From Trichobilharzia regenti (Eukaryota > Platyhelminthes > Trematoda > Strigeidida > Schistosomatidae): a stretch of DNA of 64,000 nucleotides. The notes under the pieces are model-generated. The model saw nothing but the letters and a program-made list of their open reading frames with translations. It was not told where the DNA came from and did no database searches. Positions 42,311 to 52,534 of the stretch are shown here, piece by piece; position 1 is the first letter of the stretch; each line of letters starts with the position of its first letter. Position numbers and translations under genes: made by a program. The stretch spans positions 85,162,903 to 85,226,902 of the forward strand of contig OX235262.1 of assembly GCA_944472135.2 (NCBI GenBank). The letters are read 5' to 3'.

Positions 42311-42734
42311 GTTCCTTTCTGTTACGAGAAAAAGAGCGATTCGTTGTAGTATAAAAGCTGGAAATCGACCTCTGCGTCAAACTGTGTAGCTGACTACGCT
42401 TCTTTGAGACACTCCGAGTTAAGAAACTCTCCAAAGACAGAAAAAAGGCGACAATTCTTCGATAAAATTAAGGTTCTGCTCAACAACAGTAACATCAGAA
42501 TCTCAAAATTACCTCAGCAATGCTGTTTAGGCACCTATATAGTCCAATCTGAGTGCAGAACAAGTACTCAGCATCAAGTAGAATATTCGCAACAAGGTGG
42601 AATCAAAATCTCAGTTCATAAGAATCATACCTCAGCACTTCCTGCTAACAGTCCAAGGTTAGAATGGACTTGGTTCACTGAAAAAAATCATATCGTAAAA
42701 CAATATATTATCAATCTTTTACACAAAATTAAAA

Positions 42735-42990
42735 TTAGAGATTATTATTTATTATTCTTATCTTATTTCTTCGCGTTCCCAATGCAAAATGGGGATTCAA
42801 GCTAGAGCTGTGAATTTTCAGTAGAAATGGCTTTTTTCACAGGTTGAGTTTGCAAGCCTCACTCTCAACCCTCCCCCTCTACCAGGTTTACTGTCGGTTA
42901 AGCAAGGTTTAGAATTGCGTCAGCCGGAAATCGAACTCCGGACCACTTGCTTAGTTAACCAGTGTTCTACCACTGAACTACTGACGCATA
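42735..42990 (-). repeat. SINE-A variant with a near-complete tRNA-like head
   Basis: On the minus strand the head at about 42987-42916 keeps acceptor-like GCGTCAG and CTGACGC, D-arm GTTCAGTGGTAGAAC and T-arm CCGGAGTTCGATTTCCGG. The anticodon stem does not pair, so it is not a functional tRNA. The body GTAAACCTGGTAGAGG and GGTTGAGAGTGAGGC follows. The tail ends TTGAATCCCCATTTTGCATTGG and an AAT-rich run at about 42737, equivalent to the SINE-A/RTE tail. Confidence 0.75.
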
Positions 42991-43234
42991 AATTAGGGAT
43001 TAAACAAGGACAAAGGCGAATAACAAGGATCAAATCAACATATAATATACAAATGTCAAAATAATGAGATTTAGTCTAGAAGGAGACAGGACAATTATTA
43101 CAAAGTTATTTGAAACATCCAAATATATACAAATATTGTAATTAGATCGTCAGTAAGGATTTTCCAAACAATCTTTCTGTTACGCTTCCAACAAGTGAGC
43201 CTCACCGTTCACCTGAATTGCTATCGGACCTTTT

Positions 43235-43462
43235 TTATCCTTCACGTTACCCAGTGGAACATAGGGCTCCAAGCCAGTGGCTTAAGTTTCTGTAGCAGTG
43301 TTTATTTTACAGGATGGCGTTGCTGGCCTCATGCCCAACCTTTCCTCCTTACCAGCATTATTTCTGGCTTATCGAGGTAAAGGAGTTCGTCGGCCGGGGA
43401 TCGAACCCCGGACCATGTGCATGGTGGCGGGCGCCCTAACCGCTATACCAACGACGCACTGA
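43235..43462 (-). repeat. SINE-A
   Basis: On the minus strand: GTGCGTCGTTGGTATAGCGG, B box GGTTCGATCCCC, body CAGAAATAATGCTGGTAAGG, AGGAAAGGTTGGGC, tail GAGCCCTATGTTCCACTGGG at about 43268-43249. Well preserved. Confidence 0.85.
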
Positions 43463-43464
43463 CA

Positions 43465-44685
43465 TTGGACTACTAATCCGGTATCTGATAGTTAAGGTCT
43501 CACTGAGACTTATGCTTTCATTTCACCATCAAACATTATCCATTACATCAAACAGTCTGACTAGTATAAGAATCTGACAGGATATTTTTAAAAAAACTTA
43601 CAATGTTCTTTACCCAAAACAATCACTGATTAAGAGAATTCAAAATTATTTCGGTTGTAGCGGTAATGAATAGCAAAAGAAGAAAGGATAATTGGAATTA
43701 ACGAAAAGTACATAGAAATTAATCTAATTAGCTACACACTGAATATGTCCACAAATCAGAGTATATAAACAAGGATTGCATAAAACATTTATTCACTCTT
43801 TTCAACTTGAATTGTCAAAATCTGTGTACTACTGTAAAATTGCTTTCATTATGTTATTCATTTTAAGGATTATCTTTATAAAACGTTAAATTTATGGATG
43901 GCATTATGTAAAAAGCATAATTTCAATGTTCTAAATGAATTCTGCGGATTATGGGTTTCATATTTATTGTAATCGTTCAACATATTCTTATTTATTACAC
44001 TAACAGTACAGTTTGACGATTTAATGATAGCTATAAACTTGAAGTACCACCAGGATTGTTTTCAAAAAATACTGGAAAAGGATTCTTTTTTCTGTTAAAT
44101 ATTAACTTGAACTGAGTGTAGGCAGTTAGAAACTTGGTCTGGGACTTATGCTTGCTAGCAAGTCTACAGCTGGCAGAAAAATAATACTATAGCAAAACTT
44201 GGCTCATTTAAACACTCAGATGGCCATCCGCAAAAACGGGCAATACAGAAACTGAGACTTTATCAAACATTTATGTCGAAGATGGGCCGTAAATACAACA
44301 GTTATTCTTCCCCTTCATGAAATGAGAGAAATAGGAGTATAGATTTGGAATCATGCGACGTATGATTAGTATAAAACTAATTACCTAAGAATAACAATAA
44401 AAAGAAACCGAGGTAGAATTTATAATTGGAAAAGATATACACAAAACAAATCTAGAATTTTATGCACTTCGCAGTTACATGTACAGACTGCTGTTTTCGG
44501 GAATCGCAGACTGTGTTAAAATAAGGTTTAACAAAACACAAAAGATAATGCATCATGTAACGCTAAATAAAAGCTCAAGTGCATATAAACAAAATGATTA
44601 ATTTGGAATTAATTAGAATCACAGGAACAAGCATATTTTAACATAGATTTCTACAGAGATCGACATCAGTTTGACAATCACTTGA
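43465..44685. other. No recognisable feature
   Basis: AT-rich anonymous DNA. Confidence 0.45.
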
Positions 44686-44689
44686 AAAC

Positions 44690-44850
44690 ATAGTGGTTTT
44701 GTCTTAGTCTGAGACCCTCAATCAACATACACCCAAGACTTAGCTGGGTACCGAACCCAGGAAATTCAGGTTGCAAGGTGGTGGCACTATATCGCGGAAC
44801 GACAAAAGTTAGAATTTGTGGGCGGTCGGATTCCAGCCTGGTAGCTGGAT
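44690..44850 (-). repeat. SINE-B, diverged, minus strand
   Basis: On the minus strand a tRNA-like CCTGGGTTCGGTACC follows GCAACCTGAATTT, then a hammerhead remnant with CAGACTAAGACAAAACCAC. The 5' module piece lies at 44800-44850 (GACAAAAGTTAGAATTTGTGG seen on plus) in opposite orientation, so parts are rearranged. Confidence 0.5.
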
Positions 44851-45234
44851 GTTAACGTGATTGACTCGATAACTAGTGGAGTTGTTGGAATCTCAAGGTG
44901 GAGAAGAACAGCTTTTCAGGGTAAAAAAATTATATTTGTAAAATCTCAGCGAGGATACAGGATAAAACAACCATAAAAGAACAAAATGGCATTCATAGTA
45001 AACGTCTATTTTTAGTGCTTTGTCACGGATCCATTACGTTTTTCGCACTCATTTTCAGCTAATAAAAGCGTCGATTAGTTTAAATATGGAAGAACTTCAT
45101 TTCTAACTAACGCATTCTGTATCAGCGTCAAAACTGATTTAGAACAAATAAATTTGCTTTCAAGTGTTAGTTTGTTATTTGATTTCACTGAATCCAGAGT
45201 AAATTCATCGAAAACTGAAATCGGTTGAAAAAAC

Positions 45235-45440
45235 AGGATACCCTGAAAAGCTTAAATGAACTGTCGTCAAGATTTGACAGAATAGTTTTAAAATATTTGG
45301 GCGCCGAGTGAGAAGTAGAGATTTGTAAAAAATTATATTTATAAAATCCCAGCGAGATTGAAATGAGCAATTCCAATGTTTCATTCGTCAATCTAGTCCA
45401 AACTTCTTCAGGAAAATTAATCGAAATTAACATAACAGAG
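45235..45440. repeat. Diverged repeat paired with 42110-42310
   Basis: See shared blocks listed for 42110. A further short block, AAAAATTATATTTGTAAAAT at about 44927, is repeated at about 45328 within the same area. Confidence 0.5.
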
Positions 45441-45634
45441 GTTTATATATAAAAGGAACATCTCTTGTTTTTAAAACCTTTGTCCAATCATGAGTCATTA
45501 GGTAAAAAATAAAACGAAGATATGTATATCCATTCAAGCCGGATTAATGAGCCTTTCTCAAAGAGTGACAGAGGATACATTTAACTAGCCTATCCACTTA
45601 AAATAAATATATGAGGTAACTTTTAGTTGTTATA

Positions 45635-45765
45635 TTCTTTGAAAAGATGGTTTAGTTGAGAGGCTGTCGTTTTTCCTCTAGACACCATCTTCATTTCCAA
45701 CGGAGCCAAAAATATTCTCCATCATGTCAGAATCCTACTAACGGACACCGCTTTAATCTGTCAAG
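45635..45765. repeat. Diverged repeat paired with 4940-5065
   Basis: TAGTTGAGAGGCTGTCG, then CCTCTAGACACCATCTTC. The outer GATGGT and ACCATC words can pair. Confidence 0.5.
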
Positions 45766-45769
45766 CTAG

Positions 45770-46280
45770 ATGGTTATTTTCATTTTGAAATCAATGTTCT
45801 TCACCGTATTTAAATATAACAATAACTGATATTTATGTTTTGGAACAATGTAGTTTACTTTCAGTGATCAATATCAAGCTAACAATGAATAAATGTTAGC
45901 GTTTATTGTTTGGTGAATGAATAACTTCCATTATAGTTAATCATCTGTACAAGTAGTCCTAGAATAAGATCAAAATACGCTACCAATGAATTATTTCCTA
46001 TAGAGAAAATGCTAAACTTCACATTTTTTCTAGCTTTCATTGATTTTTCGTGATGACAGATAATATCAAACTGTTTCTACAAATTTTCAGCCCATTCCAT
46101 CTTTAATAAAGATTATTCTTTCATTTGTGAAGACAAGCGGGAAAATTCGAAGGTTATTTTAGTATATTCAGTTTGGATCAATAAATAGAATATGTTTTTT
46201 TTCAGCATGAATAAATATGACAGAAGAAAAAGTAAGCTATTTAAGATAATAAACTGTACCATCTGTTAAGTCCGTTTTTA
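45770..46280. other. No recognisable feature
   Basis: Anonymous AT-rich DNA. Confidence 0.45.
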
Positions 46281-46284
46281 AGAC

Positions 46285-46530
46285 CCTAACTGAGAATTAT
46301 TCCGTTTGATGACATAAGATGGTTGGAAGCAATCGGTAAGAAGCCTTAGACCTAGGTTTCGTGCTAGTTGGCAGTCACCAGTCAGCAAGGCGCATCTGCA
46401 ACCTTGAAGGTACTCATATCCCTTCTGAGATTCGAACCTAGAACGGTGGCCACAATGCAAACCTGACTTATAGATTCAGTCTGCACTAAAGGACTAGACA
46501 CATCGAACGAGTTTCTAGAGTCCAATGAAA
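46285..46530 (-). repeat. SINE-C (tRNA head plus hammerhead), minus strand
   Basis: On the minus strand: GTTCTAGGTTCGAATCTCAG (B box), GAAGGGATATGAGTACC, TTCAAGGTTGCAGAT, then hammerhead GCGCCTTG, CTGACTGGTGACTGCC, AACTAGCAC, GAAA, CCTAGG, TC, TAAGGC at about 46392-46342. Stem I pairs well. The first core block is interrupted by about four extra bases, so this copy should be inactive. A direct-repeat segment at 46441-46530 recurs at 46779-46868. Confidence 0.75.
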
Positions 46531-46549
46531 TTATCCGCTACAGTTCTAC

Positions 46550-46750
46550 AGGAGGTAAATCTAGAGCCAAAAGAGCTGAGTGGTAACGTCTCTGAATGTA
46601 GCACTGAGTGCCCCGGGTTCGAATCTCAGAAGGGACATGAGTTCCTTCAAGGTTGCAGATACACCTCGCTGATGAGTGCCAACTAGCACGAAACCTAGGT
46701 CCAAGGCTTCTTGCCGATTGCCTCCAACTATCTAATATCATCAAATCAAT
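46550..46750 (+). repeat. SINE-C (tRNA head plus hammerhead), plus strand
   Basis: The tRNA-like head is AGAGCTGAGTGGTAACGTC with A-box-like GCTGAGTGGTAA near 46575 and B box GGTTCGAATCTC at about 46617-46628. The hammerhead at 46662-46707 follows after about 35 bp. The inverted sister copy lies at 46285-46440. The minus-strand ORF at 46538-46759 is a shadow. Confidence 0.8.
46662..46707 (+). ncRNA. Hammerhead ribozyme with intact core (SINE-C)
   Basis: Stem I is CACCTCG (46662-46668) with CAAGG (46702-46706), one mismatch. CTGATGA lies at 46669-46675. Stem II is GTGC (46676-46679), loop CAACTA, GCAC (46686-46689), fully paired. GAAA lies at 46690-46693. Stem III is the perfect palindrome CCTAGG (46694-46699), followed by the UC cleavage position (46700-46701). 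Every invariant core base is present. The loop-free stem III means that pairing between two molecules is more likely than within one. Confidence 0.85.
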
Positions 46751-46869
46751 GTGCACCATGACGGCGAGCTACCGAGAATGGTGGCCACATTGCAAGCGTG
46801 AGTGTTAAGACTCAGTCTGCACCAAAGAAAGGACTAGACACATCAAACTAGTTACTAACGTCTAATCAA

Positions 46870-47940
46870 ATTATTCTGTTTGTATTATAATCTGTTTACT
46901 TTCTCGCCCATCGGTGGTATGAAAATCATTCACTGCCAAGTAACAATAATTGAAAGATGCAAGCAACTATTGAATTTCTAGGATCACAAGAGTAATGAAT
47001 CTAAGAAAGTTGTTTTCGGGTAAATTTAAAGAATTTTAAACACTCTCTTATGATTATTCAACACATTGTAGTCCCTGATCAGGATTCCACTGAGTCAACA
47101 TAGGAAAAATCTGATAGATACCGTTTTACTTAATGAGATTTTAAAAAAATTTATTGAACGTTTCAAAATTTAACTGAAATTCTTTTTTTACTTTGAAGAT
47201 ACAAAGTAATCGCTAGACATCCGTGGATATTGATGTTCCGTCTAAAATTGAAAATTACGCTTCTGAAATATTCTAGTTACAAGTCAAGATTTATCTAACA
47301 AAGAAATCTTTTAATGACTAACTTTAATCTCTGTAATTAGTTGTAGCTGTACAAGTATGTGTCCCTAAAAAAAATAAATCCAAAGGCCTAGAACTTCAGG
47401 GAAAGTCCCATTTACCAGCCTTGGTGGACAAAGCTCGAGCATATTATATCTATTTAACTGTCTGATGAGTAATTTCGTCAATACATATCACTTTCTACTT
47501 TGTTTTTCAACCTCTGTAAGATATTTCAGCTTTTCAATCTGAAAATCTAAAGGACAAACAAAGACGTTTCTTTTAGAAATTCAATAATATTATCTGTGTT
47601 CTAAGAATTTATACGAAAGCCTTAAATTATATAAAAAAATGCATCTCAGAACTTTGTGTGATGATGCTATCAAACAGTTTCCCAAGCTGAACGTTATTAT
47701 CACCGCAGAACACTATGTAGTGCAGAGTAAAATATCACTCATGTGTCCCGAATACGACACATAATGGATGAAACATCTTTGATAACGAAGTATTTTCAAA
47801 GCGAATAGGTAAATAACACTCAAAATTTTGTTCTCTTTTGTACGTGTGACGTTTAGTTAGTGTTTGTGTACTAAATCACTTGACCTTATACCAGAGACTG
47901 TACCTCTTCGAACGCTTTCCTCTACATCACATTGATTTAT
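46870..47940. other. No recognisable feature
   Basis: AT-rich anonymous DNA. Confidence 0.45.
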
Positions 47941-47944
47941 AGCC

Positions 47945-48165
47945 GACGCTTAGTTGTTTGATGGTGACTAGGAGTAAAATTAAAGGCATATTTTTGGTTG
48001 CTGTTGTCTTCTAGTAAGCGAGACTGCGGAATATAAATTATTAGTTTAAATATTAAAGATGTACTGACTAGGTCATTGAGCTATGAGCATCACTCGGAAT
48101 ATCATCACTCAGAGGGATGCATTTATGTCTAGCCGACGGGCAACACATGACCTGAAATCTACAAC
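47945..48165. repeat. Very degenerate Sm-alpha-like pieces
   Basis: GATGGTGACTAGGAGTAAAAT resembles GATGGTGACTAGCAGCAGAAT at 48372, and GGAATATCATCACTCAGAGG resembles GGAACATCATCACTCACTGT at 48432. The order matches the inverted pair just downstream, so an old duplicate is likely. Confidence 0.45.
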
Positions 48166-48259
48166 TACTCCAACTTGTATTCAGGCTTATTTAATTCAGT
48201 CTTCATAGTTTTTACAGTTTCTAACAGACGATAAATGATTAATATTTAATTGAATTTTA

Positions 48260-48560
48260 GATTTTCCCTTCGACTGATTGGATAGAAGTGCTCGGTCTCA
48301 GACTGACCCATCGGCTTCTTGTGCAGATGCTTTGACGATATCTGGGCATGTAACTAGAGGCTAACTGGTAGATGGTGACTAGCAGCAGAATCCAGGATAC
48401 GCATTTTGGCCAATTTTCGACTCGTCATCTGGGAACATCATCACTCACTGTGGAATGCAGGTACATCCAGATAACCAGTCTCAAATAGGATGAAATGTAC
48501 ATCCTGGATTCCACTGCTAGTCATCATCACCAATTAGCCTGCGGGTAAATGATTAACATG
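48260..48560. repeat. Sm-alpha-like repeats, two facing hammerhead copies
   Basis: The body at 48260-48375 matches 39497-39610. A minus-strand hammerhead remnant lies at 48430-48381: CAGATGACGAGTCG, CCAAAATGCGTATC, CTGGATTC, CTGCTAGTCACC. A plus-strand copy lies at 48451-48520: GGAATGCAGGTACATCCAG, ATAACCA, GTCTCAAATAGGAT, GAAA, TGTACATC, CTGGATTCCACTGC. Stem I and the Sm-alpha-specific 3' CTGGATTCCAC are well kept in both. The first core block is destroyed in the plus copy (ATAACCA for CTGATGA) and altered in the minus copy. Confidence 0.75.
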
Positions 48561-48561
48561 T

Positions 48562-49140
48562 TCAGGTTATAAATAATAATAATAGGGTTTCGTGCTGAGA
48601 AGTAGGTGCTTACATATACTACTACTACTACGTCATTTCCCGAAAAGTGTTCTGTTTATCTCAACGGTTTTTATTCACAACCCTGCCCAACGATTACGTT
48701 AGTACTGTTTGACACAAAGAATTCAAGACAGGGATTCCAATTTGGAAAAAGTGCTTAAATATAGTCATTTTAATACTTTTCAGATATAAGTCAAGTAACC
48801 GAGGTAAGCTATCTGTTCTCTCAAAGGAAAACTAAGTGTCGTGTAATACAGTAAAGTTAAGATCTGACATCTGACGCTATAATGTCCATACTTATTATTC
48901 CGAATTCGGTGAGTCACCATCTCTTTGTATCAGCTTTAAATAATTCATATGAAAAGGTGAAAAGAACAGTACTGCAAGGAAGAAAACTATTCCGCAGGAA
49001 GATTTACTATATTTAGCTATATCAATAACTAAATATGAACACCAGTATTCGTGACCATTTAAGACTGGCCACATTGTGTAATTGCGTCATTTGTTATAAA
49101 TACGTCATCAGAAGAGTCAAAAATAATTTTTCTTTTTAAA
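48562..49140. other. No recognisable feature
   Basis: Anonymous DNA with a short (CTA)n tract near 48617-48632. Confidence 0.45.
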
Positions 49141-49292
49141 AAAAAGGGGCAAATTGCCTACAAAAATTTAATGAAAATGTTATGTTACATTGTAATGCAA
49201 AATGTGGGAGTTTACTGGCTGTTTTGACAGACGACACAAAAGCAAATATAATGAAAGTAATATCACTTGCAAAGTTAAAATTTAGATAACAA

Positions 49293-49910
49293 TGACGTCA
49301 AAACGCCCCAATGATTTTGAACGGAAAAACCACACTTCCCACGTCAGTTCAAACCATTAATCCGCTTGATGCAAGTCGAACGCCTGGTGTGGGTAAAATA
49401 TTTCAGTATTGTTTGAATATGGGATTGATTGAAAGAAGAAAGAGTTGTTCTTATAGAGGAATTATGAGGACAGAAACCTTAAGCAGAGTAATTGATGCGC
49501 ACGCTTTCTGTTGCAATGTTTGTTGCAGGCGAGATATTATGATAGATGGTAAGCTGATGACTGTATTATTTCGTAGGAACAATTTTTGAGAAGTCACACC
49601 TTTGATTAATTCAGACTTTATTTATTTGCAATTGCTTGGTATTAAAGCATGCTGTGAGACCTACAGCTGCTGAATTGGAAAACGGTTAGTACTTTGATAG
49701 TACTTTGACTCAGTGATAAATATATTCAAGAGACGGCAACCATTCTGCCGATTTTGTGGACCCCAGCACAGATGCTCACTTTAATTCAGTTGAAGTATTT
49801 TGAGGAACAAGGCTGGAGCGATTAAGGGATCTTTAAGCGACGCCATCTACAGTTATCTTGATGAGTTTACTTATGGAGTACTGTTTGATTTCACAGTTGA
49901 CTTCTCGATG
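49293..49910 (+). pseudogene. Merlin-like DNA transposase relic
   Basis: Merlin elements encode DDE transposases related to IS1016 and are known in Schistosoma. The N-terminal open stretch at 49311-49589 includes FQYCLNMGLIERRKSC and HAFCCNVCC, resembling the zinc-ribbon region of this family with one cysteine lost. At 49753-49805 another frame gives FVDPSTDAHFNSVEVF, which matches the FVDP-T-HTN-IE catalytic-glutamate region. At 49845-49895 a third frame gives IYSYLDEFTYG, the conserved C-terminal SYLDEF block. Only about 160 bp separate the zinc ribbon from FVDP, so most of the catalytic domain is deleted. Terminal inverted repeats were not identified. Confidence 0.6.
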
Positions 49911-49914
49911 CCGA

Positions 49915-50815
49915 ATGGGGAGATATTTTTACGACATGTGAAAGAAGGGTATCCGGTATAACCTTTCGCTTTATCATTCGTTATTTGCATAAATGTACCG
50001 ATTTTCGCTGATACATCGGATGATGCATTTTGGAATCTCTGAGCCAAAAACTTTCTTCCTAAGGATAAAGATCCGCCTCCTAAGCAAAATCCACAAGCAT
50101 ATAACCTAAGTCCAGAGCTTCCTCTCGATTTCTTCTTATCATCTAACATCAACGTTGTACGTATGATAGATAAACGACACGATTGAACTTATATTCTTCT
50201 CGGATCATCTGATTTTGATCAATTTTTGTTCGAAAAAAGGCTAGCTGTATTCAGAAATATTTCTTCACCGAACATAAGTACCCTTACATACTAGTTATAG
50301 AAAGGACAGAAGTATGTATTGAAATGACATTCCAAGCAGAAATTTTAAAATATCACACCCTTCAACGCCATAAGCATATTTAGACAAAAATAAATATAGA
50401 CTGAATGTGAACAACTGTTTCAAGAAATCAGCTGTTTTTGTTTTACTGCTTCACAGTTGAATAAAGCGTAGTAAACAATTAAAACTGAAACAAAGACATA
50501 CGGATTTAAAATCTCTGATATCTCATCATTTTTTACTAATTTTTGGAAAAAATTGTTTACAAAAATTTGTAGATTAACTAATTTTATCTTTTCTTTTAGT
50601 AAGATGTGCATATATCATAAATTATCTGTTTTAAAAATCCTACTGTTCATCATCTGTCAATGATTCCCTAAAGTTATTAGTATTGAATACAAATATTTGT
50701 TCTTTTAATTTAGGGCAGAAAATAGGCACGTAAATTAAACTGATGTCAGGTGAAAATCACACGCTTTCAATGATAAATTAAAGCCTACCACCCTATAGAG
50801 GATAATTGGTACTTG
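49915..50815. other. No recognisable feature
   Basis: Anonymous AT-rich DNA. The minus-strand ORF at 49871-50152 overlaps the Merlin relic in antisense and is a shadow at its start. Confidence 0.4.
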
Positions 50816-50819
50816 AATT

Positions 50820-51045
50820 GGAATTTGACGGATTTTTCATCGGTTACAAGATTTCATCATGAGCTGACATTGGTTGGAGAGCCATTAGAAAACCTGGGAG
50901 TACTGGACAGCTGTTTCGTGCCAGTTCGGGACTTTTCAGCAGTACGCACCCACTAGGGTTGGAACCCAGGACCTTCTGGTTCTTTAACCAATGTCAGCTC
51001 ATGATGAAATCCTGTAACCAATCAACCAAATCCCTAAAAACCAAT
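50820..51045 (-). repeat. SINE-B with well-kept hammerhead stems
   Basis: On the minus strand: B-box-like GGTTCCAACCC near 50968, GGTGCGTACTG, CTGAAAA, GTCC, CGAACT, GGCAC, GAAA, CAGCTG, TC, CAGTACTCCCAGG at about 50948-50896. Stem I (GTACTG with CAGTAC), GAAA, palindromic stem III and UC are intact. The first core block is CTGAAAA instead of CTGATGA, which should abolish or strongly reduce cleavage. Inverted tail words at both ends (GGTTACAAGATTTCATCATG and ATGATGAAATCCTGTAACC) form a long-range inverted repeat. Confidence 0.8.
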
Positions 51046-51354
51046 ATTTCGATTTTTCATCATTTGTTGAAAGTTTTCCATTACATTACAACATATCTAC
51101 TGATTCAGCTTGGATTCAATGTCTATAGTTTAATAATTCGTGATATAGTACATGGATAAAAAATTTTAAATTTGAATAAAAATAGTCACTAGCACTTTAT
51201 GGTTCTACATGAGCTTTCGGCTGCTACTAATTCGTGATTAAATGTACATTTGATCTGAATTAGTGCGATCACCAAAACAGACTTAGAGAGAATACAATAA
51301 ATCATGTCCCTATTAAAATTGTCAACTTTCTCGATAATGAATTATTCATTATAT

Positions 51355-51510
51355 TCTATTCGAAGTGGCTGAGCGGCCAATGAGTTTGGTTTCAGGGTTC
51401 GATTGATGGCGGGATCGTGCGTGCTCAATGTGAAGAGTGCAAAAATAAGCCGAAACAGCTGTCCGGCGCTCCCTGATTTTCAGTGATCCCTCTAACCGAT
51501 AAAGGTTCTT
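51355..51510 (+). repeat. SINE-B variant with clear tRNA-like A and B boxes
   Basis: A-box TGGCTGAGCGGCC is at about 51366-51378 and the B box GGTTCGATT at about 51397. A decayed hammerhead follows: CGTGCTCAATGTGAAGAGTGC, then GCCGAAACAGCTGTCCGGCG, CTCCCTG. GAAA, stem III palindrome and UC are kept; the first core block is lost. Confidence 0.7.
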
Positions 51511-51511
51511 C

Positions 51512-51832
51512 ATAAAAATCTTACAATTGAAATAATAAGTTATCACTAAAGTTTTTCAGCAATTCATGAACTTAACGTAAAATCTGGAATCAACAGATGC
51601 CAATGTGTTGATGAGAAATTTATCTCTTCACACTTGTGTCTCAGACCGCCGCATTTAGTTATCCAATCGTTCCTTCTTCCATACCAACATATATTAGTTT
51701 ATTTATAAAATCTGTCTAACAAAATGTTAGTGCTTTCTTTCTTCAAAAACACTAAATGAATGCTGAAAACATTTCTTCCATATGGGAAATTCAAAATAAG
51801 TACCAATTTTTGAAAATATTATTATATACTTT
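51512..51832. other. No recognisable feature
   Basis: Anonymous AT-rich DNA. Confidence 0.45.
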
Positions 51833-51835
51833 AAC

Positions 51836-52530
51836 TTCTAGAGGAACATAGGGCTTCAGCCACGTGTCTCCTTTGCGTTCGGTTTTCTGCCAACTTTTTC
51901 ACCCCGCTCCAAGTCCGACCACATGCTTTCATCTCCTCTCCACATCACCCCCACCAAGTCACCCTCAAGCTGACGACCAACTCGCCGCTTCCCTTTCGGA
52001 TTCCACTCGAGCAATGGCTTGTCTAGTGACGTCCCTTTTTGGTTTTCTTAGCGTATGGCCAATCCACCTCCATTTCTTCCTGCTTATTTGTTTCACAATC
52101 GCTTTCTTGGTCGATTCGCTTCCAGAGATCTTTTTGATCTTTTCTGGCCATCTAATCTTGAGTTGTATTGAGCGAAGACAGCTGTTAATGAAGGTCTGAA
52201 GTTTGTTTAAGATGCTCTTCATGACGCGCTGTGCAAGTCTCTGATCCGTATAGTGAGTGGCACTGACTGGCTTCACATTGGAGATGAAAATCCGGATCTT
52301 ATTTTTGATACTGAGTGCTGTTAACCTCCACACAGACTTGAGAGTGTCTTGTTTTCCTTTTCTGGCTTTGATATCTTCATCAGTCCCGTCTGTAGTTGAA
52401 ACGATACTTCCCAGGTAGGTAAAGGAGGTTGTTTCTTTCAGGTTCCTCCCATTTATGTTGGCTGATTGTTGTCTGTTGCTGTTGTTGCTGTTGGCCAGGA
52501 ATCTTCATCACCTCTGTTTTATCTATTTTT
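51836..52530 (-). pseudogene. RTE 3' fragment (copy R9)
   Basis: The minus strand encodes KNKIRIFISNVKPVSATHYTDQ (frameshifted), ILNKLQTFINSCLRSI, KKWRWIGHTLRKPKRD and ARVESERE, then the 3' end CTGAAGCCCTATGTTCCTC at about 51860-51842. It stops upstream at TAGATAAAACAGAGGTGATG near 52530. Insertions at about 52240-52270 are the same as in R1 and R10. Confidence 0.85.
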
Positions 52531-52534
52531 GAAA

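Larger units (their letters stand above)
46441..46868. repeat. Direct repeats flanking the plus-strand SINE-C
   Basis: 46441-46530 and 46779-46868 share GGTGGCCACA(A/T)TGCAA, CTCAGTCTGCAC against TTCAGTCTGCAC, AAAGGACTAGACACATC, and AGTCCAATGAAATTAT against CGTCTAATCAAATTAT. About three quarters of the bases match by eye. Confidence 0.7.

Noticed and set aside
42404..42805. 133-codon plus-strand ORF
   Set aside because: Overlaps a diverged repeat at the start and a minus-strand SINE-A tail at the end; composition looks random.
42916..42987. Possible functional tRNA gene on the minus strand
   Set aside because: Acceptor, D and T arms pair, but the anticodon stem does not, and the sequence runs into a SINE-A body and tail; it is a SINE head.
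49871..50152. Minus-strand 93-codon ORF
   Set aside because: Starts antisense to the Merlin relic; no motif in the remainder.
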